A stretch of DNA of 64,000 bases from Pedobacter sp. Leaf41 (GCF_001422545.1 NZ_LMLE01000006.1:176982-240981); one strand, 5' to 3'. Numbered from the stretch's first letter, positions 54,496 through 64,000 are shown. Translations and numbers: made by a program. Notes: a model not told the origin generated them from the sequence alone.

Positions 54496-55539
54496 TTATT
54501 TTTTTACCACCACAATCTTACGGATAAGGGCAGCCTGGTTTCCATTGGTTAGCGTGACCACACTTCCGTTTTTCCAATATTGTGCTGTTCCGGATGCTCC
54601 AGCGTCACTGTAACCAGCTACGTAAACGTCTGATCCTACCACGGCTATGGATTGACCAAAGGCACTTTGAGGACCATTGGACAGCGCAACTGGCACTCCG
54701 TTTTTCCAGTATTTAGCAACAATGGCGTTACTTCCGATAGCTGAGCCAGCAATGTAAACGTCACTTCCACTCACTGCAATAGCAGTACCTCTTACATCGG
54801 CAGAACCATCATTGATAAGAACTGGTGCCCCCAGGTTTTTGCTGTAGCGAGTTTGAGACTGCCCTGAACTATTATAGCTTTCAGACCATGCCATATAAAG
54901 ATCGTTCCCAGATAGTGTCAAGGCCTGATCGCCGGCTGTTCTTGTTTGATCAGAAAGATCGGTTAATTGTCCGTTCTTCCAGTAGCAGGTAATCGGAGTC
55001 AGCCAGTCAAGATTTCGTCTTTCGCCTATCACATAAACGTCACTGCCTACAAGGGCAATACCCGATGCAATAGCCTGTTGGTTTTCGTTGGTAAGCACTA
55101 CCGGCGTTCCATTCTTCCAGTATTTAGCCTGATAGGTTGTTCGCCCGTTGGCTATTTCCTGTCCGGCAATGTAGACATCGTTTCCTTGTATAAAAATATC
55201 ATTGGCATAAGCGTCTCTAGTGCCATCGGTGAGTGATATTGCTGTTCCATTTTTCCAGTATTTTGCAACATATTTTCCAGCTGCATTAATTTCATATCCT
55301 ACTATATGCACATCCGATCCGGATACCACCATTGCATTTGCATCAGATGAGCCTGAGCCGCTTCCCAAAGTTATGGCATTGCCGTTTTTCCAGTATTTAG
55401 CCACATATCCTTCTCTTCCTGCTGCATAGATGTCAAATGGTGAAGAATCGGGCAGGTCCTCAATGCTTCTTTTTTTACATGAGGTGAAGAGCGTAATCAG
55501 TAAAAGGAAAAATAATGCGTTTTGTATCGGTTGTTTCAT
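54496..55539 (-). CDS. Lipoprotein with seven YWKNG repeats (propeller-like)
   Basis: This 347-residue lipoprotein has the lipobox LFTSC and then seven repeats of 43-47 residues. Each starts with (A/T)xYWKNG and has GSDVY(I/V)AG near its end. This is the pattern of a beta-propeller in which each repeat is one blade. Repeat five is the most divergent (TRYSKNLGAP). It is expected on the outer membrane or in the periplasm; binding partners are unknown. Several internal minus/plus shadow frames stem from the repetition. Confidence 0.82.
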   Translation of the reverse strand: MKQPIQNALFFLLLITLFTSCKKRSIEDLPDSSPFDIYAAGREGYVAKYWKNGNAITLGSGSGSSDANAMVVSGSDVHIVGYEINAAGKYVAKYWKNGTAISLTDGTRDAYANDIFIQGNDVYIAGQEIANGRTTYQAKYWKNGTPVVLTNENQQAIASGIALVGSDVYVIGERRNLDWLTPITCYWKNGQLTDLSDQTRTAGDQALTLSGNDLYMAWSESYNSSGQSQTRYSKNLGAPVLINDGSADVRGTAIAVSGSDVYIAGSAIGSNAIVAKYWKNGVPVALSNGPQSAFGQSIAVVGSDVYVAGYSDAGASGTAQYWKNGSVVTLTNGNQAALIRKIVVVKK

Positions 55540-55777
55540 AAGATGATATTAGTGTTAGTTGAACAGCAATAACTGGATTTGGTTTGGATTATTTTTTTCT
55601 TCGATCGACGGTTTCAAGGATGAATTTTTTAATATCATCTTTACAAAACGAAGATTTAGAAATGATACAATCCAGAAAATCTGCTGGCCCTGCAAATCAA
55701 TGAAATATATATTCTTTCAAGTGTAGCATAAATACATCTGTTCTCGTTTTGATGATAAAATACTAAACCAAAAACCA

Positions 55778-56329
55778 ATGAAAAATATCGCTCTAAAAAA
55801 CAGTCTTTTATTATTGTTCTTTGTCTCAACTATTTTTCTCAGTTGTAAAAAAGACCTTGGTGTCATTCAACCAAAACCAGTAGATTCTTTTCTTCCAATG
55901 CAGGTAGGAAACCTTTGGTATGCCAACAAAGAAAACTACACGGAAATTCAAGATAGCACGCTGATCAATGGTAAGCTGTTCTACAAGTTTTTCTCCTTAA
56001 TTGGAGGAGATGGCATCAGCATTTCTTATTTGCGTATTGATGAGCAAGGTAAACTTATCGCTAGTGATCCAAAATACCCAGACTTGAGGGTTATACTAGC
56101 CGACTTTAACGCAAAAGTTGGGGATGTGTTTTTTACCATGGGGTCTGGTACTGATACCGACCAACAGGTTACCGTTACCGAAAAAACAGATTCTGAAATG
56201 CGCTTTTCATTCGATTCCATTTATCATCCGAATTTGAAAGGACATCCTTTTGTGGTTGGTTATATTAAGGGGCAGGGTTTTCCAGGAACCTGGACGAAGC
56301 TTCGCATTAACGGTGTTCAAATTAAATAA
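55778..56329 (+). CDS. Lipoprotein of unknown function
   Basis: This 183-residue lipoprotein has the signal LLLLFFVSTIFLSC (Cys23) and a beta-rich mature part with the early motif FLPMQVGNLWYA, which is frequent in Bacteroidota secreted proteins. It ends KLRINGVQIK. It is convergent with the purple acid phosphatase gene and followed by a shared terminator. Confidence 0.75.
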   Translation: MKNIALKNSLLLLFFVSTIFLSCKKDLGVIQPKPVDSFLPMQVGNLWYANKENYTEIQDSTLINGKLFYKFFSLIGGDGISISYLRIDEQGKLIASDPKYPDLRVILADFNAKVGDVFFTMGSGTDTDQQVTVTEKTDSEMRFSFDSIYHPNLKGHPFVVGYIKGQGFPGTWTKLRINGVQIK

Positions 56330-56359
56330 TGAAACATTAAAACGCTCCAGTCAAAATTA

Positions 56360-56392
56360 AAAATGGCCACAGATGAAGATCTGGGCCATTTT
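56360..56392. terminator. Bidirectional terminator
   Basis: A stem AAAATGGCC / GGCCATTTT, with an inner AGAT/ATCT pairing and flanking A and T runs, lies between the converging lipoprotein and phosphatase genes. Confidence 0.8.
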
Positions 56393-56407
56393 AACTAAGT
56401 AATTTTA

Positions 56408-57688
56408 TTATTTATTCTTTCTCAGGTCTGTAAATTCCCCTGCTTTGTTTTTAGAAGTTTTCTTCAGCTTAAACTGATCAAACACTTCTCCAGATGCTTT
56501 GTAAGCCGTATAATTCAAATCGTCACCATTTACAGAAATGATTTGGAAGAGCTGCGTATCTTCGGCAAAAACGTCCATCCATTTTGGGTTAACATCCACC
56601 TTGTACATCTTCGGTCCAGCTACAGAAACCACATACATTGGTCCGCCCACTTTGCCAGAAGTTCCGAAAGGCAGGTTTTGACCACGACTATAGGTATGAT
56701 CATGTCCTTGCAACAATAAATCGACATGGTATTTATCAAAGAGTGGTTTAAATAATTCTCTGAATTCCTTATTATCTCGCCCTTTTGCCGTAGAATAAAT
56801 TGGGTGGTGATAAGTAATCATCGTCCATTTTTTTGGATTATTTTTCAAGACTTCCTCAAGCCACTTTGCTTGCAATTTTAAAGAGGTAGAATCCAGTACA
56901 ATCATTTGTGAATTGAGCGAGATTACCCTCACATTCGAATAATCTATATAATATACCGATTCTTTTAAACGCTCAGGACCGTTTTCTGGTAGCGTGTATT
57001 GCGCCTGCCAATGCGGATCTAAAGTTAACGTACGCTGCTCATCTCTAAAATATTCATGGTTACCCGATGATGGAATACTCGGAATCATCCCATTGATAAA
57101 GCCGCCACCAAAGTGCCACTCACCCCATTCATTATCGTTGTTGGATCTGTTGATTAAATCTCCGGCATGAATAATGAAACGGGCATCACCATGTGTGGTA
57201 AAGGCCTTTCTAATTACTCTCGACCATTTTGAACGGATATCGTTCTGTGCATCGCCAAGGTAAATAAAAGAAAAGGGCTTGTCTGTAGCTGGTGCAGTTT
57301 TAAACTGAAACCATTCACTCCAATTTTTACCATCGCCAACACGATAGGTGTATAAACGATCTGGTTGCAAATCGCTAAAAGTGATGCTGTGATAATTTGC
57401 CGACTGGTATTCTTTGCCTTTTAAAGTGGAAGTGACTGCTTGATATTCCTTCGCATCCGGCTTTTCTAATTTTGGCGAACTGCTTTCCAGCAAAATCTGC
57501 CCGTAGCCTATACGTACTGTGCTATCTGTTCTCCAGGTAACCGACTGAGTGGTTTTAGGGTCGCCAGACCAGGTGAGAATAATTCGATCCGGAAAAGGGC
57601 TTGCGTTAAAATTTTGTGCCTTAACCTGGTTGTAAATAGCAGCAGATAGTAAAAGGCTTATGGATAAGAGAATTTTTTTTATTTTCAT
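56408..57688 (-). CDS. Secreted purple acid phosphatase
   Basis: The start is taken at ATG 57688 (MKIKKILLSISLLLS), giving 426 residues with a signal peptide cut near VKAQN; the frame to 57727 is a read-back into the upstream gene. A fibronectin-like N-terminal domain precedes a metallophosphoesterase domain with YLGDAQND, HAGDLINR, SGNHEY, YHHP and QGHDHTYS. The metal-binding motifs are intact. The ATG overlaps the TonB receptor stop by one base, so it is the last gene of the signalling operon, pointing to use of an organic phosphate. Confidence 0.92.
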   Translation of the reverse strand: MKIKKILLSISLLLSAAIYNQVKAQNFNASPFPDRIILTWSGDPKTTQSVTWRTDSTVRIGYGQILLESSSPKLEKPDAKEYQAVTSTLKGKEYQSANYHSITFSDLQPDRLYTYRVGDGKNWSEWFQFKTAPATDKPFSFIYLGDAQNDIRSKWSRVIRKAFTTHGDARFIIHAGDLINRSNNDNEWGEWHFGGGFINGMIPSIPSSGNHEYFRDEQRTLTLDPHWQAQYTLPENGPERLKESVYYIDYSNVRVISLNSQMIVLDSTSLKLQAKWLEEVLKNNPKKWTMITYHHPIYSTAKGRDNKEFRELFKPLFDKYHVDLLLQGHDHTYSRGQNLPFGTSGKVGGPMYVVSVAGPKMYKVDVNPKWMDVFAEDTQLFQIISVNGDDLNYTAYKASGEVFDQFKLKKTSKNKAGEFTDLRKNK

Positions 57689-60600
57689 TATTGGAAAGGA
57701 GTGTATTTGAAGCCTAGGTTGGCCCATGATGAATAATATTTGTGGTCGTTCGGGCGTCCATCACCATAATCGAGTATGATTTGGGCGTTATTGATGTTAC
57801 TGATTCCCATGAAAATGGAGAATTTTTTGCTGATTTTTTGTGATGCCGAAAAGTCTAACTGCACTCTTCCTTTTTCCATCAAATCATTTGCTTGCACCTC
57901 TGCCAGTTCCGAGATAAAAGTATCGTAGAAATTCACAGAAATACGACCAGAGAAACCATACTTCTCATAAGACAAAGAGGCGTTTCCAACCTTTGGGCGC
58001 ATAGATGGAAGTCTAACTGTTCTTTCGCTAACTATTCCAGGAACAGTAAATTTAGATTGAATTTGGGTAAAGTTACCGTAGATACCAAAGCCATTTAAGA
58101 AACCCGGTAAAAAGGTAAGCTGTTGTTGCCAGGCAATTTCATAACCGTAAACATGCGCATTAGCGCCATTAACGGTTTGTGTTACCTGATAGCCATTAAA
58201 CTGCCCGCCTACCTGGGTGTAAATACTTTCAAAAATGTAGTTTTCTATGTTTTTGTAAAATACACCACCCGAAATTAGACCGAGGGATTTTAGATAATGC
58301 TCAAATAAGAAATCAACATTTGTGGATGTCGCTTGATCAAGATTGGGATTCCCGATTTTCATCCGTTTTCTTCGCGGTTCCACTTCCTGCCAAGGTACTA
58401 GATCGTAATAACCAGGACGGGAAAGTGATCTGGTTATTGCAGCTCTAAAATTGGTTCTCGAATCCAAAGCATATTTTAGGTTTAAACTCGGGAAAAATCC
58501 AGCGAAAGATGATTTTGTGTTCACCTTATTGGTACTCACATAATTACCGGTGTTATCAAAATTTACGATATTTCCATTGTAATTGAAACCGGTGCGTTCG
58601 TAACGCAAACCAGCAATAATATCAAACCTATTTAAGGTTAGTTTTCCCATTCCGTAACCCGCGGCCAATGTTTCGTTGCCATTGTAAGTATCTGGGTCGG
58701 TGTTCTGACGGATATAGGTGGTATTATCTACAAAAAGTGATTTGTTGTTTTGGTAATATTCTTCTACCAGATAACCATCAGCAATTGCTCCCGAAAGGTT
58801 ATAATTGCCATCGAAATATTTCTCACGCTCATAGTTTCCGAGGAAGTTGGAAAGCGATAGTGTTCCTGTTTTTAGAGTATATTGATAATAATCTCGGGTA
58901 TGGTCGTCTTCTTTATACTTGTAGCGTCCTCCAAACTTGACCATCAATTTATTTTTTTCACTCAAATCGAAAGTGCGTTGCAAATTTGCCGATGCCTGAC
59001 CATCTTTATCGTGGGCAATCTGATGGCGGTTGGTGTAATAGTTTGTTTTATAATTTGCGGCATTGTTGGCGTCTACAACTCCAAAATCAAACTGAGGGGC
59101 TCTAGGATTAGATACATCCAGCGCAGCTGAAAGACCTGTATTGCTGAAATAACCATCAAAATATAGCGGTTGATCGTATAAACCGGTGGAATAAGTGAAG
59201 TCTACGTTCGCTTTCCAGTTATTAAAATCGGTTTTATAGCCTAATGAGAAACTGGTCAAATCGCGGTTGTAATTTCTAGGCGAACCACTCGAACCAATGT
59301 TTACACCGGTTACATGGTTGATATCTGTGTAATCGCCAATGCTGTAACTTTTCGTTCCTCTGGTTTGAAGTTCATAAAACTTATTGAAAGATCCTCGCAG
59401 GTAAATTTGGCTTTTCTCTGTAGGGAAAAAATCGAGCTCTGCTTGCAAACCCAGGTTTTCACGTCTTAAATCAGAACCTTCAAGTTCTAAATTAGATAAC
59501 AAAACCTTTTCCTGTCCATTAATTTCATAAGTATCATAATCTTTTTGAACGCGATCTTCGCCTCTAAAGCTCTTGCTATAATTAACCCCAGCAAGGTATG
59601 CCCATTTATTATTTCGCTTTCCGTAGGTGATGGAACCATCGATGTTTTGCTTATCTAATAAGAAATTATGACCGAATGAACCTTTTACCTGAAGTTGTTC
59701 CTGGCCCTGTTTTGGTGTTTTAGAAATAATATTTACCGAGCCTGATGTGCCATCAGCATCCATATCTGGGGTAAGCGTTTTGTTCACTTCAATGGCTTCT
59801 ACCGTAGAAGACAAAATTCCGTTTAAATCTATTTCTCTGGAATTTGTGGAAGTGGAAGGCAATCTGTTACCATTCAGCGTTACCGATCCCATAGATTGAT
59901 CAAGCCCTCTGATGATGATATTTCGTGGTAATCCGTAGCTGTAATCCATGGCAATTCCAGGGACTCTTTGCATCGCTTCACCGACTGTTGCATCCGGAAA
60001 ACGTTCAATTTGTTCTTCAGAAAGTACATATTTAATGTTATCTGCATTCCGCATGCTATTTAATGCAACCGCCTCTCCACGTCTAATCCCATTAATGGTG
60101 ATGCCTTTCATATCGTTATTCAATCCCGAAATTTTTAGCTCAACATTGGTGATTCTTCCATCTTCTATACTTACCGTATATTCACTTGGCGAATAGCCAA
60201 TATAATTTACGGCCAGCATTGCTTTACCTACAGGCACATTATCGATAATGAAATAACCATTCACATCGGTGATAAATTTTCTGTTGGCGCCTTTTAATAC
60301 CACAGTTGCATAAGGTAGAGTTTTATCGTTTTCCTTATCCTTAATATAACCCACAATAGATCCGGGTTTTGCAATCTTCCGCACTTGAGGTTTGCTTTTA
60401 ATCATCACTAACCCATTTTCTTCAATCATGATGAGTGAATTTTTTTGCAATAGTGTTTCAAGAATTATTCTGGCAGTTTTCTGGCGATCGCTAACAGTTA
60501 CTCTGTTTTCGGTAATAGCAGAATTAACGTAAACAAAGCTTACGCCTGTTTTATGCTCAATTTCTTTAAAGGCAACTTTTAATGAAACGTTTTTCAGTTC

Positions 60601-60783
60601 AAGGTTTATTTTTCTATCCAATCCGGTTTGTCCATTGGCCGGAGAAGCCTGCAACAGGTTGATAAAGAGGATAGAGGTAAAAGCGTAAATCAAGCTTATT
60701 CGCATAATTATTTTCACAGAGCAGCTAGCCCCATTAAAATTTTTCATAAATTTGGGTGTGTTTAAATGTTCGTATTTATTCAT
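57688..60783 (-). CDS. TonB-dependent receptor with STN domain
   Basis: This 1031-residue outer membrane receptor has a signal sequence, an STN (secretin/TonB N-terminal) domain (about 60-130) for transmembrane signalling, and a carboxypeptidase-regulatory-like domain (about 140-215, GSIVGYIKDK). The plug has EAIEVNKTLTPDMDADG and GSVNIISKTP, and a long barrel ends NLGFKYTPF. The STN domain and the upstream FecR and sigma genes make it the sensor of a FecIRA-type system. Its substrate is probably a phosphorylated compound handled by the coupled phosphatase; this is inferred. Confidence 0.93.
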   Translation of the reverse strand: MNKYEHLNTPKFMKNFNGASCSVKIIMRISLIYAFTSILFINLLQASPANGQTGLDRKINLELKNVSLKVAFKEIEHKTGVSFVYVNSAITENRVTVSDRQKTARIILETLLQKNSLIMIEENGLVMIKSKPQVRKIAKPGSIVGYIKDKENDKTLPYATVVLKGANRKFITDVNGYFIIDNVPVGKAMLAVNYIGYSPSEYTVSIEDGRITNVELKISGLNNDMKGITINGIRRGEAVALNSMRNADNIKYVLSEEQIERFPDATVGEAMQRVPGIAMDYSYGLPRNIIIRGLDQSMGSVTLNGNRLPSTSTNSREIDLNGILSSTVEAIEVNKTLTPDMDADGTSGSVNIISKTPKQGQEQLQVKGSFGHNFLLDKQNIDGSITYGKRNNKWAYLAGVNYSKSFRGEDRVQKDYDTYEINGQEKVLLSNLELEGSDLRRENLGLQAELDFFPTEKSQIYLRGSFNKFYELQTRGTKSYSIGDYTDINHVTGVNIGSSGSPRNYNRDLTSFSLGYKTDFNNWKANVDFTYSTGLYDQPLYFDGYFSNTGLSAALDVSNPRAPQFDFGVVDANNAANYKTNYYTNRHQIAHDKDGQASANLQRTFDLSEKNKLMVKFGGRYKYKEDDHTRDYYQYTLKTGTLSLSNFLGNYEREKYFDGNYNLSGAIADGYLVEEYYQNNKSLFVDNTTYIRQNTDPDTYNGNETLAAGYGMGKLTLNRFDIIAGLRYERTGFNYNGNIVNFDNTGNYVSTNKVNTKSSFAGFFPSLNLKYALDSRTNFRAAITRSLSRPGYYDLVPWQEVEPRRKRMKIGNPNLDQATSTNVDFLFEHYLKSLGLISGGVFYKNIENYIFESIYTQVGGQFNGYQVTQTVNGANAHVYGYEIAWQQQLTFLPGFLNGFGIYGNFTQIQSKFTVPGIVSERTVRLPSMRPKVGNASLSYEKYGFSGRISVNFYDTFISELAEVQANDLMEKGRVQLDFSASQKISKKFSIFMGISNINNAQIILDYGDGRPNDHKYYSSWANLGFKYTPFQ

Positions 60784-60858
60784 ATTTCCAGATCAATCGA
60801 CGGTTCGTGGCCATTGATCGATCCTATTAAGGCCGTTTCCTATGTGGGGATCGGCTTT

Positions 60859-61854
60859 TTAGTTTCCGTTACATGCTTTTCCTCCTTTTACATAAATAGT
60901 TTTGTCGATTTGTTTGATATTGATGTTCATTACAGTTTGTATCGTTTTGAGGATCGTTTTTAAATCCTTATTCTCGAATGTAGCATTGAGCTTACAAGAG
61001 CTTTGTTGATACCCTTTGGTGTCAAAGTTTACATTGAACCTTCTGGCTATGGTTTCCAATGCCTCTATTATTGGGGTTTGATCGAAAATAAGCGTACCTC
61101 TTTTCCAAGCATCTACATTGGGATTATTTGTTACCGCAGCAAATTGTCCCGTCTGGTTGTCGAAGGAAATCTGATGATCAGGCAGGAGAAAGATGGGAGC
61201 CGAAGTTGGCGAACCGCTCTTCAATACGCCTACTTTGCCTGTTTTTACCCCGATTTGTATCTGCTTTTCATTTTGGTATGCCCTAATGTTGAAACTTGTG
61301 CCGTATACAACCGTTTTAATTTTACGGCTCTCTACCACAAAAGGTTTGGAGGGTTGGTGTTTCACATCAAAAAAAGCCTCGCCTGATAGCTGAATAATCC
61401 TTGAAGAATCTTTTAGCATGTCTTTCTTGTACCGAATTGAGCTACCCGCATTTAGATTTACTTTTGATCCGTCGGGAAGATTAATTTCCAATAGCTTTCC
61501 TGCCGCTGCGGTTTGAGTAATGTATGTTGAGGTTTGTGGAATAATACTTTTTCTGTAGAATAAGCTTCCCAGCACCAATAAGGCACCGATGCTGGCAGCC
61601 GCCAAACCATATTGCCAAAAAGAACGTGATGTTAATTTCGGAGCAGTGCTGGAATGTTCTGACTCAAATTGAGGTAGTGCTTCACTTTCTTCTGGCATGA
61701 GCTGCCCAGTCATTTTCCAGATTTTTTCCACTTCGTTAAAGGTTTTTTGGTGTTCAGAATCTTCTTCAAGCCAACTGTTTAATGCCTGCCGGGAATTGAT
61801 CGTTTCCGTATCTGTAAATCTTTTGATGATGTTATTCCAAATTTCGTCTTTCAT
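60859..61854 (-). CDS. fecR: FecR-family anti-sigma factor
   Basis: This 331-residue protein has a cytosolic N-terminal segment (NSRQALNSWLEEDSEHQKTF), one membrane helix (about residues 79-97) and the FecR domain (about 110-210, DGSKVNLNAGSSIRY, LSGEAFFDVKH). A C-terminal DUF4974/STN-like domain ends INIKQIDKTIYVKGG. It carries the signal from the receptor STN domain to the sigma factor. It is located between the sigma gene and the TonB receptor. Confidence 0.95.
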   Translation of the reverse strand: MKDEIWNNIIKRFTDTETINSRQALNSWLEEDSEHQKTFNEVEKIWKMTGQLMPEESEALPQFESEHSSTAPKLTSRSFWQYGLAAASIGALLVLGSLFYRKSIIPQTSTYITQTAAAGKLLEINLPDGSKVNLNAGSSIRYKKDMLKDSSRIIQLSGEAFFDVKHQPSKPFVVESRKIKTVVYGTSFNIRAYQNEKQIQIGVKTGKVGVLKSGSPTSAPIFLLPDHQISFDNQTGQFAAVTNNPNVDAWKRGTLIFDQTPIIEALETIARRFNVNFDTKGYQQSSCKLNATFENKDLKTILKTIQTVMNINIKQIDKTIYVKGGKACNGN

Positions 61855-61917
61855 GGTCGTTTGTAGGTGCTCATGATGAAAGACAAATTTGAAAGCAGAA
61901 AATACGGGTTGGCTAGA

Positions 61918-62478
61918 TTAAGCTTCTGTTAACTGTTCGTTAAACAAATGTTTAGCATGTTCGTGGATAAATCTCATGCTTTTTGCCAGATGATCCTCTA
62001 CGGTACGGTGCGAAATCTGCAGGAGTTCTGCAATTTCTGCGTAACTAAAACCCTCTATCCTGTGCATCCGAAAAACCAGTTGACGCTTTTGTGGTAACTG
62101 CGAAATGGTTTTTTGCAGAAAGTTCATTTGTGCAGATTCGGAAGGTGGAAATGCTGCCGGTTGCGAAAGATCTGAAAGAACCGCTAATTCCTGGCTCTCC
62201 AGGTATTGAATTTTTTTCCTTTTATTGCTGGAAATTTGATTGAGTGCGGCATTTTTAACCGCCTTAAACAGATAACCCTTGATGTTTTCGATCTCGTTTT
62301 TCTGGCTATTGAGTTGTAAGAATACATCGTTGACAATACTGCTAGCCTCTCCGGAATCGTTAAGATAATACTCGGCATAACCGCGAAGCAATATCGACCA
62401 GCGTTTATAGAGCATTGCTAAGTCGCCAGAATGATTGTTCTGGTGCTTTATTTGCCAATTTTTTAAAGAATTTTCCAC
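61918..62478 (-). CDS. FecI-like ECF sigma factor
   Basis: This 186-residue sigma factor has region 2 (LYKRWSILLRGYAEYYL, SSIVNDVFLQL, IKGYLFKAVKNAALNQI) and region 4 (PQKRQLVFRMHRIEGFSYAEIAELLQISHRTVEDHLAKSM), the layout of Bacteroidota FecI-like factors. It is expected to transcribe the fecR-TonB receptor-phosphatase operon once released by FecR. It is the first gene of that unit. Confidence 0.94.
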   Translation of the reverse strand: MENSLKNWQIKHQNNHSGDLAMLYKRWSILLRGYAEYYLNDSGEASSIVNDVFLQLNSQKNEIENIKGYLFKAVKNAALNQISSNKRKKIQYLESQELAVLSDLSQPAAFPPSESAQMNFLQKTISQLPQKRQLVFRMHRIEGFSYAEIAELLQISHRTVEDHLAKSMRFIHEHAKHLFNEQLTEA

Positions 62479-62755
62479 CAGGTGCTTGTCGGCACAAAGA
62501 TGCCTGCGAAGTATTACCAGGATATTAATGCAATGTTATCTGTTTGGCTTTTTAGATGGATTGAAATTTGGGAATTGTTGGTCATCAGGCTAAAACATGC
62601 GTAGCATCAATAAAACTCTCAATATGGTTTTCAAGAGCTTAAGGTTTTTCAATGCAAAGAAAATATAGACAGTTAAATTAAAAAATATCAAATCTGCCAT
62701 TAGCTATTGTTTGGTTACCTAATTACTAACTATGATTTGTTATCCGCCAAATATT

Positions 62756-64000
62756 TTATTTCGGTTCAAATATCGTTTTAACAGTATCAACCTTCAGTCT
62801 TTCTTTCAGCCAAGAACGTATGCGGAGCTGGTTTGTAGCTGTAGGTACTTTCGATACTTCGGCGCTAAAAAGTGTGAGTGTATCTTTAATTGGTGTATCC
62901 AACCGGTTGATTATAACGTGAGAAAGTACGTAGCTCTTGATTTCGGGAAAAAGGGGAATCAATTCGGCCCTAATCTCCGGCAGCGGCTGAGAAAATTTAT
63001 CAATTTTGACAGTTTTACCTGGTTGTTGTTCCTTTTTAAAAACATCTTCCATAATACTCGCCTTTATTTGTGAAAAATCAATTTCTTGCCGGGCGTTAAG
63101 TCCCTGTCTTATTTTTAAGTTTGTTCCTTCCAGCTTATACTTTTTAAGATTCCCTTTTAAAGTATTTATAAGTTGTTGGGGAAGTTCAGCACCAATTAAC
63201 AACAAGTCTATCTCTTTTTCGCCTTTTGAGTAACGAAGATTTCGGTTAATCACCTGAGTTGTTTTGAAATTAAACTGTTCACGAATGAAAGTCTGCGCAT
63301 TGCTTTCAAAAATACTTTTTTGGACAATGCCATAAGCGAGATAAATGCTTGGAATAATAGTGACAAGAACACTGATAAGGATATATCTCGATACTTTTTT
63401 CTCTACCCCTGGGTCTTCAAAATGTTTTTTATCGAACTTTAAAAACCGTACAATAAGATAAGTAGAGATACAGATAAAAATACTATTGATAAAAAAGAGA
63501 TAAAGCGCACCAAAAAAATAAAGCCAATTACCCATTGCAAGGCCGTAGCCAGCTGTACAAAGTGGCGGCATCAGCGCCGTTGCTATTGCTACGCCAGGTA
63601 TCACATTACTTTTCTCTCTCCTTGTGGCGGCTATAATTCCTGCCAGTCCTCCTGTAAAAGCAATGAATACATCCCAAATAGAAGGAGTGGTTCTGGCTAG
63701 CAGTTCGCTCTGCGCCTCGTGTAGCGGGGTAATATAAAAATATATTGTTGAAGTAATAATGCTAATGATCGTGGCAATGAGTAAGTTTCTTCCTCCCTTT
63801 TTAACCAGTTCAAAATCATTAGTTCCAATCCCAAGGCCAATACCCATTATTGGACCCATGAGTGGAGAAATCAACATTGCGCCAATAATAACTGCTGTAG
63901 AATTCACATTAAGCCCTACAGATGCAATAATGATCGCAAAGATAAGTGTCCAGAGTGGGCCACCTACAAAGATGGAGTTTCTTGAAATCGAATCCACCAC
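62756..64000 (-). CDS. DUF389 membrane protein, N-terminus cut by window edge
   Basis: The 414 visible residues start inside the gene at the window end. The first half has about six membrane helices with the DUF389 motifs GLNVNSTAVIIGAMLISPLMGPI and GVAIATALMPPLCTAGYGLA. The second half is soluble and mixed alpha/beta (YSKGEKEIDLLLIGAELP, IRSWLKERLKVDT). The family (TIGR00341-like) is a membrane protein group of unknown function. A true start is expected some tens of residues upstream. Confidence 0.9.
   Translation of the reverse strand: MVDSISRNSIFVGGPLWTLIFAIIIASVGLNVNSTAVIIGAMLISPLMGPIMGIGLGIGTNDFELVKKGGRNLLIATIISIITSTIYFYITPLHEAQSELLARTTPSIWDVFIAFTGGLAGIIAATRREKSNVIPGVAIATALMPPLCTAGYGLAMGNWLYFFGALYLFFINSIFICISTYLIVRFLKFDKKHFEDPGVEKKVSRYILISVLVTIIPSIYLAYGIVQKSIFESNAQTFIREQFNFKTTQVINRNLRYSKGEKEIDLLLIGAELPQQLINTLKGNLKKYKLEGTNLKIRQGLNARQEIDFSQIKASIMEDVFKKEQQPGKTVKIDKFSQPLPEIRAELIPLFPEIKSYVLSHVIINRLDTPIKDTLTLFSAEVSKVPTATNQLRIRSWLKERLKVDTVKTIFEPK

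Overview
The window comes from a Bacteroidota chromosome, most likely Pedobacter or a close Sphingobacteriaceae relative. This rests on AT-rich DNA, lipoproteins with short SC/AC lipoboxes, TAnnTTTG promoter boxes, a FecI/FecR/TonB-receptor cascade with an STN domain, and Bacteroidota families such as DUF4199, DUF3667 and BatA-like proteins. The genus is inferred; there is no rRNA here to settle it.

1-7.9 kb is a tellurite/stress (Ter) operon on the + strand. It runs: TerD end, a small Ter-associated protein, two vWA (TerY-like) proteins, two small membrane proteins, a third vWA protein with a C-terminal Cys cluster, a PP2C phosphatase, a protein kinase with a zinc ribbon, and TerC. The last vWA, the phosphatase and the kinase form the known TerY-P triad. 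8-21.5 kb is mostly housekeeping: an NTF2-like protein, a BatA-like vWA protein overlapping a dihydroorotase homologue that lacks its metal ligands, a DUF4199 protein, two family-2 glycosyltransferases, a GH3-type enzyme, IspC (DXR), an RseP-type protease and HscB. 21.5-26.5 kb holds an esterase, small proteins, a GIN/DUF2807-like protein, a retropepsin-like protein, a DUF3817 protein and tRNA-Leu(CAA).

27-33 kb has a GAF-PAS-PAS sensor, several broken genes, a Na+/H+ antiporter, an MscS channel and an apparently internally deleted permease. 33.7-39.5 kb is the most interesting stretch. It holds a DoxX protein, a fasciclin protein with a Met-studded N-terminus, an ECF sigma factor, a lipoprotein whose mature part is about one quarter methionine, lipoprotein MsrB and MsrA, and a divergent MsrP-like molybdoenzyme with its cytochrome b. 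Together they look like an envelope methionine-oxidation sink and repair system, resembling in logic the MrpX/YedY1/SigF hypochlorite-scavenging system of Azospira. Just beyond it lie a DUF1223 pseudogene and the remains of a PaoABC-type molybdenum hydroxylase operon.

41.8-48.6 kb carries an SRPBCC protein, a large MscS channel, a membrane protein, a GC-richer amidase and a Crp-family gene with a nonsense codon. 48.7-53.3 kb contains small lipoproteins in tandem, decayed fragments, a NIPSNAP protein and a broken DUF3667 gene. 53.6-56.4 kb has a TetR regulator, a seven-repeat lipoprotein and another lipoprotein. 56.4-62.5 kb is a complete cell-surface signalling operon (ECF sigma, FecR, TonB receptor, purple acid phosphatase). 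The window ends inside a DUF389 membrane protein.

A striking feature is the number of broken genes, about a dozen between 17.8 and 53.1 kb. They show nonsense codons, single-base frameshifts and internal deletions. Some frameshifts lie in homopolymers and could be sequencing errors; the in-frame stops and deletion fusions are harder to explain that way.
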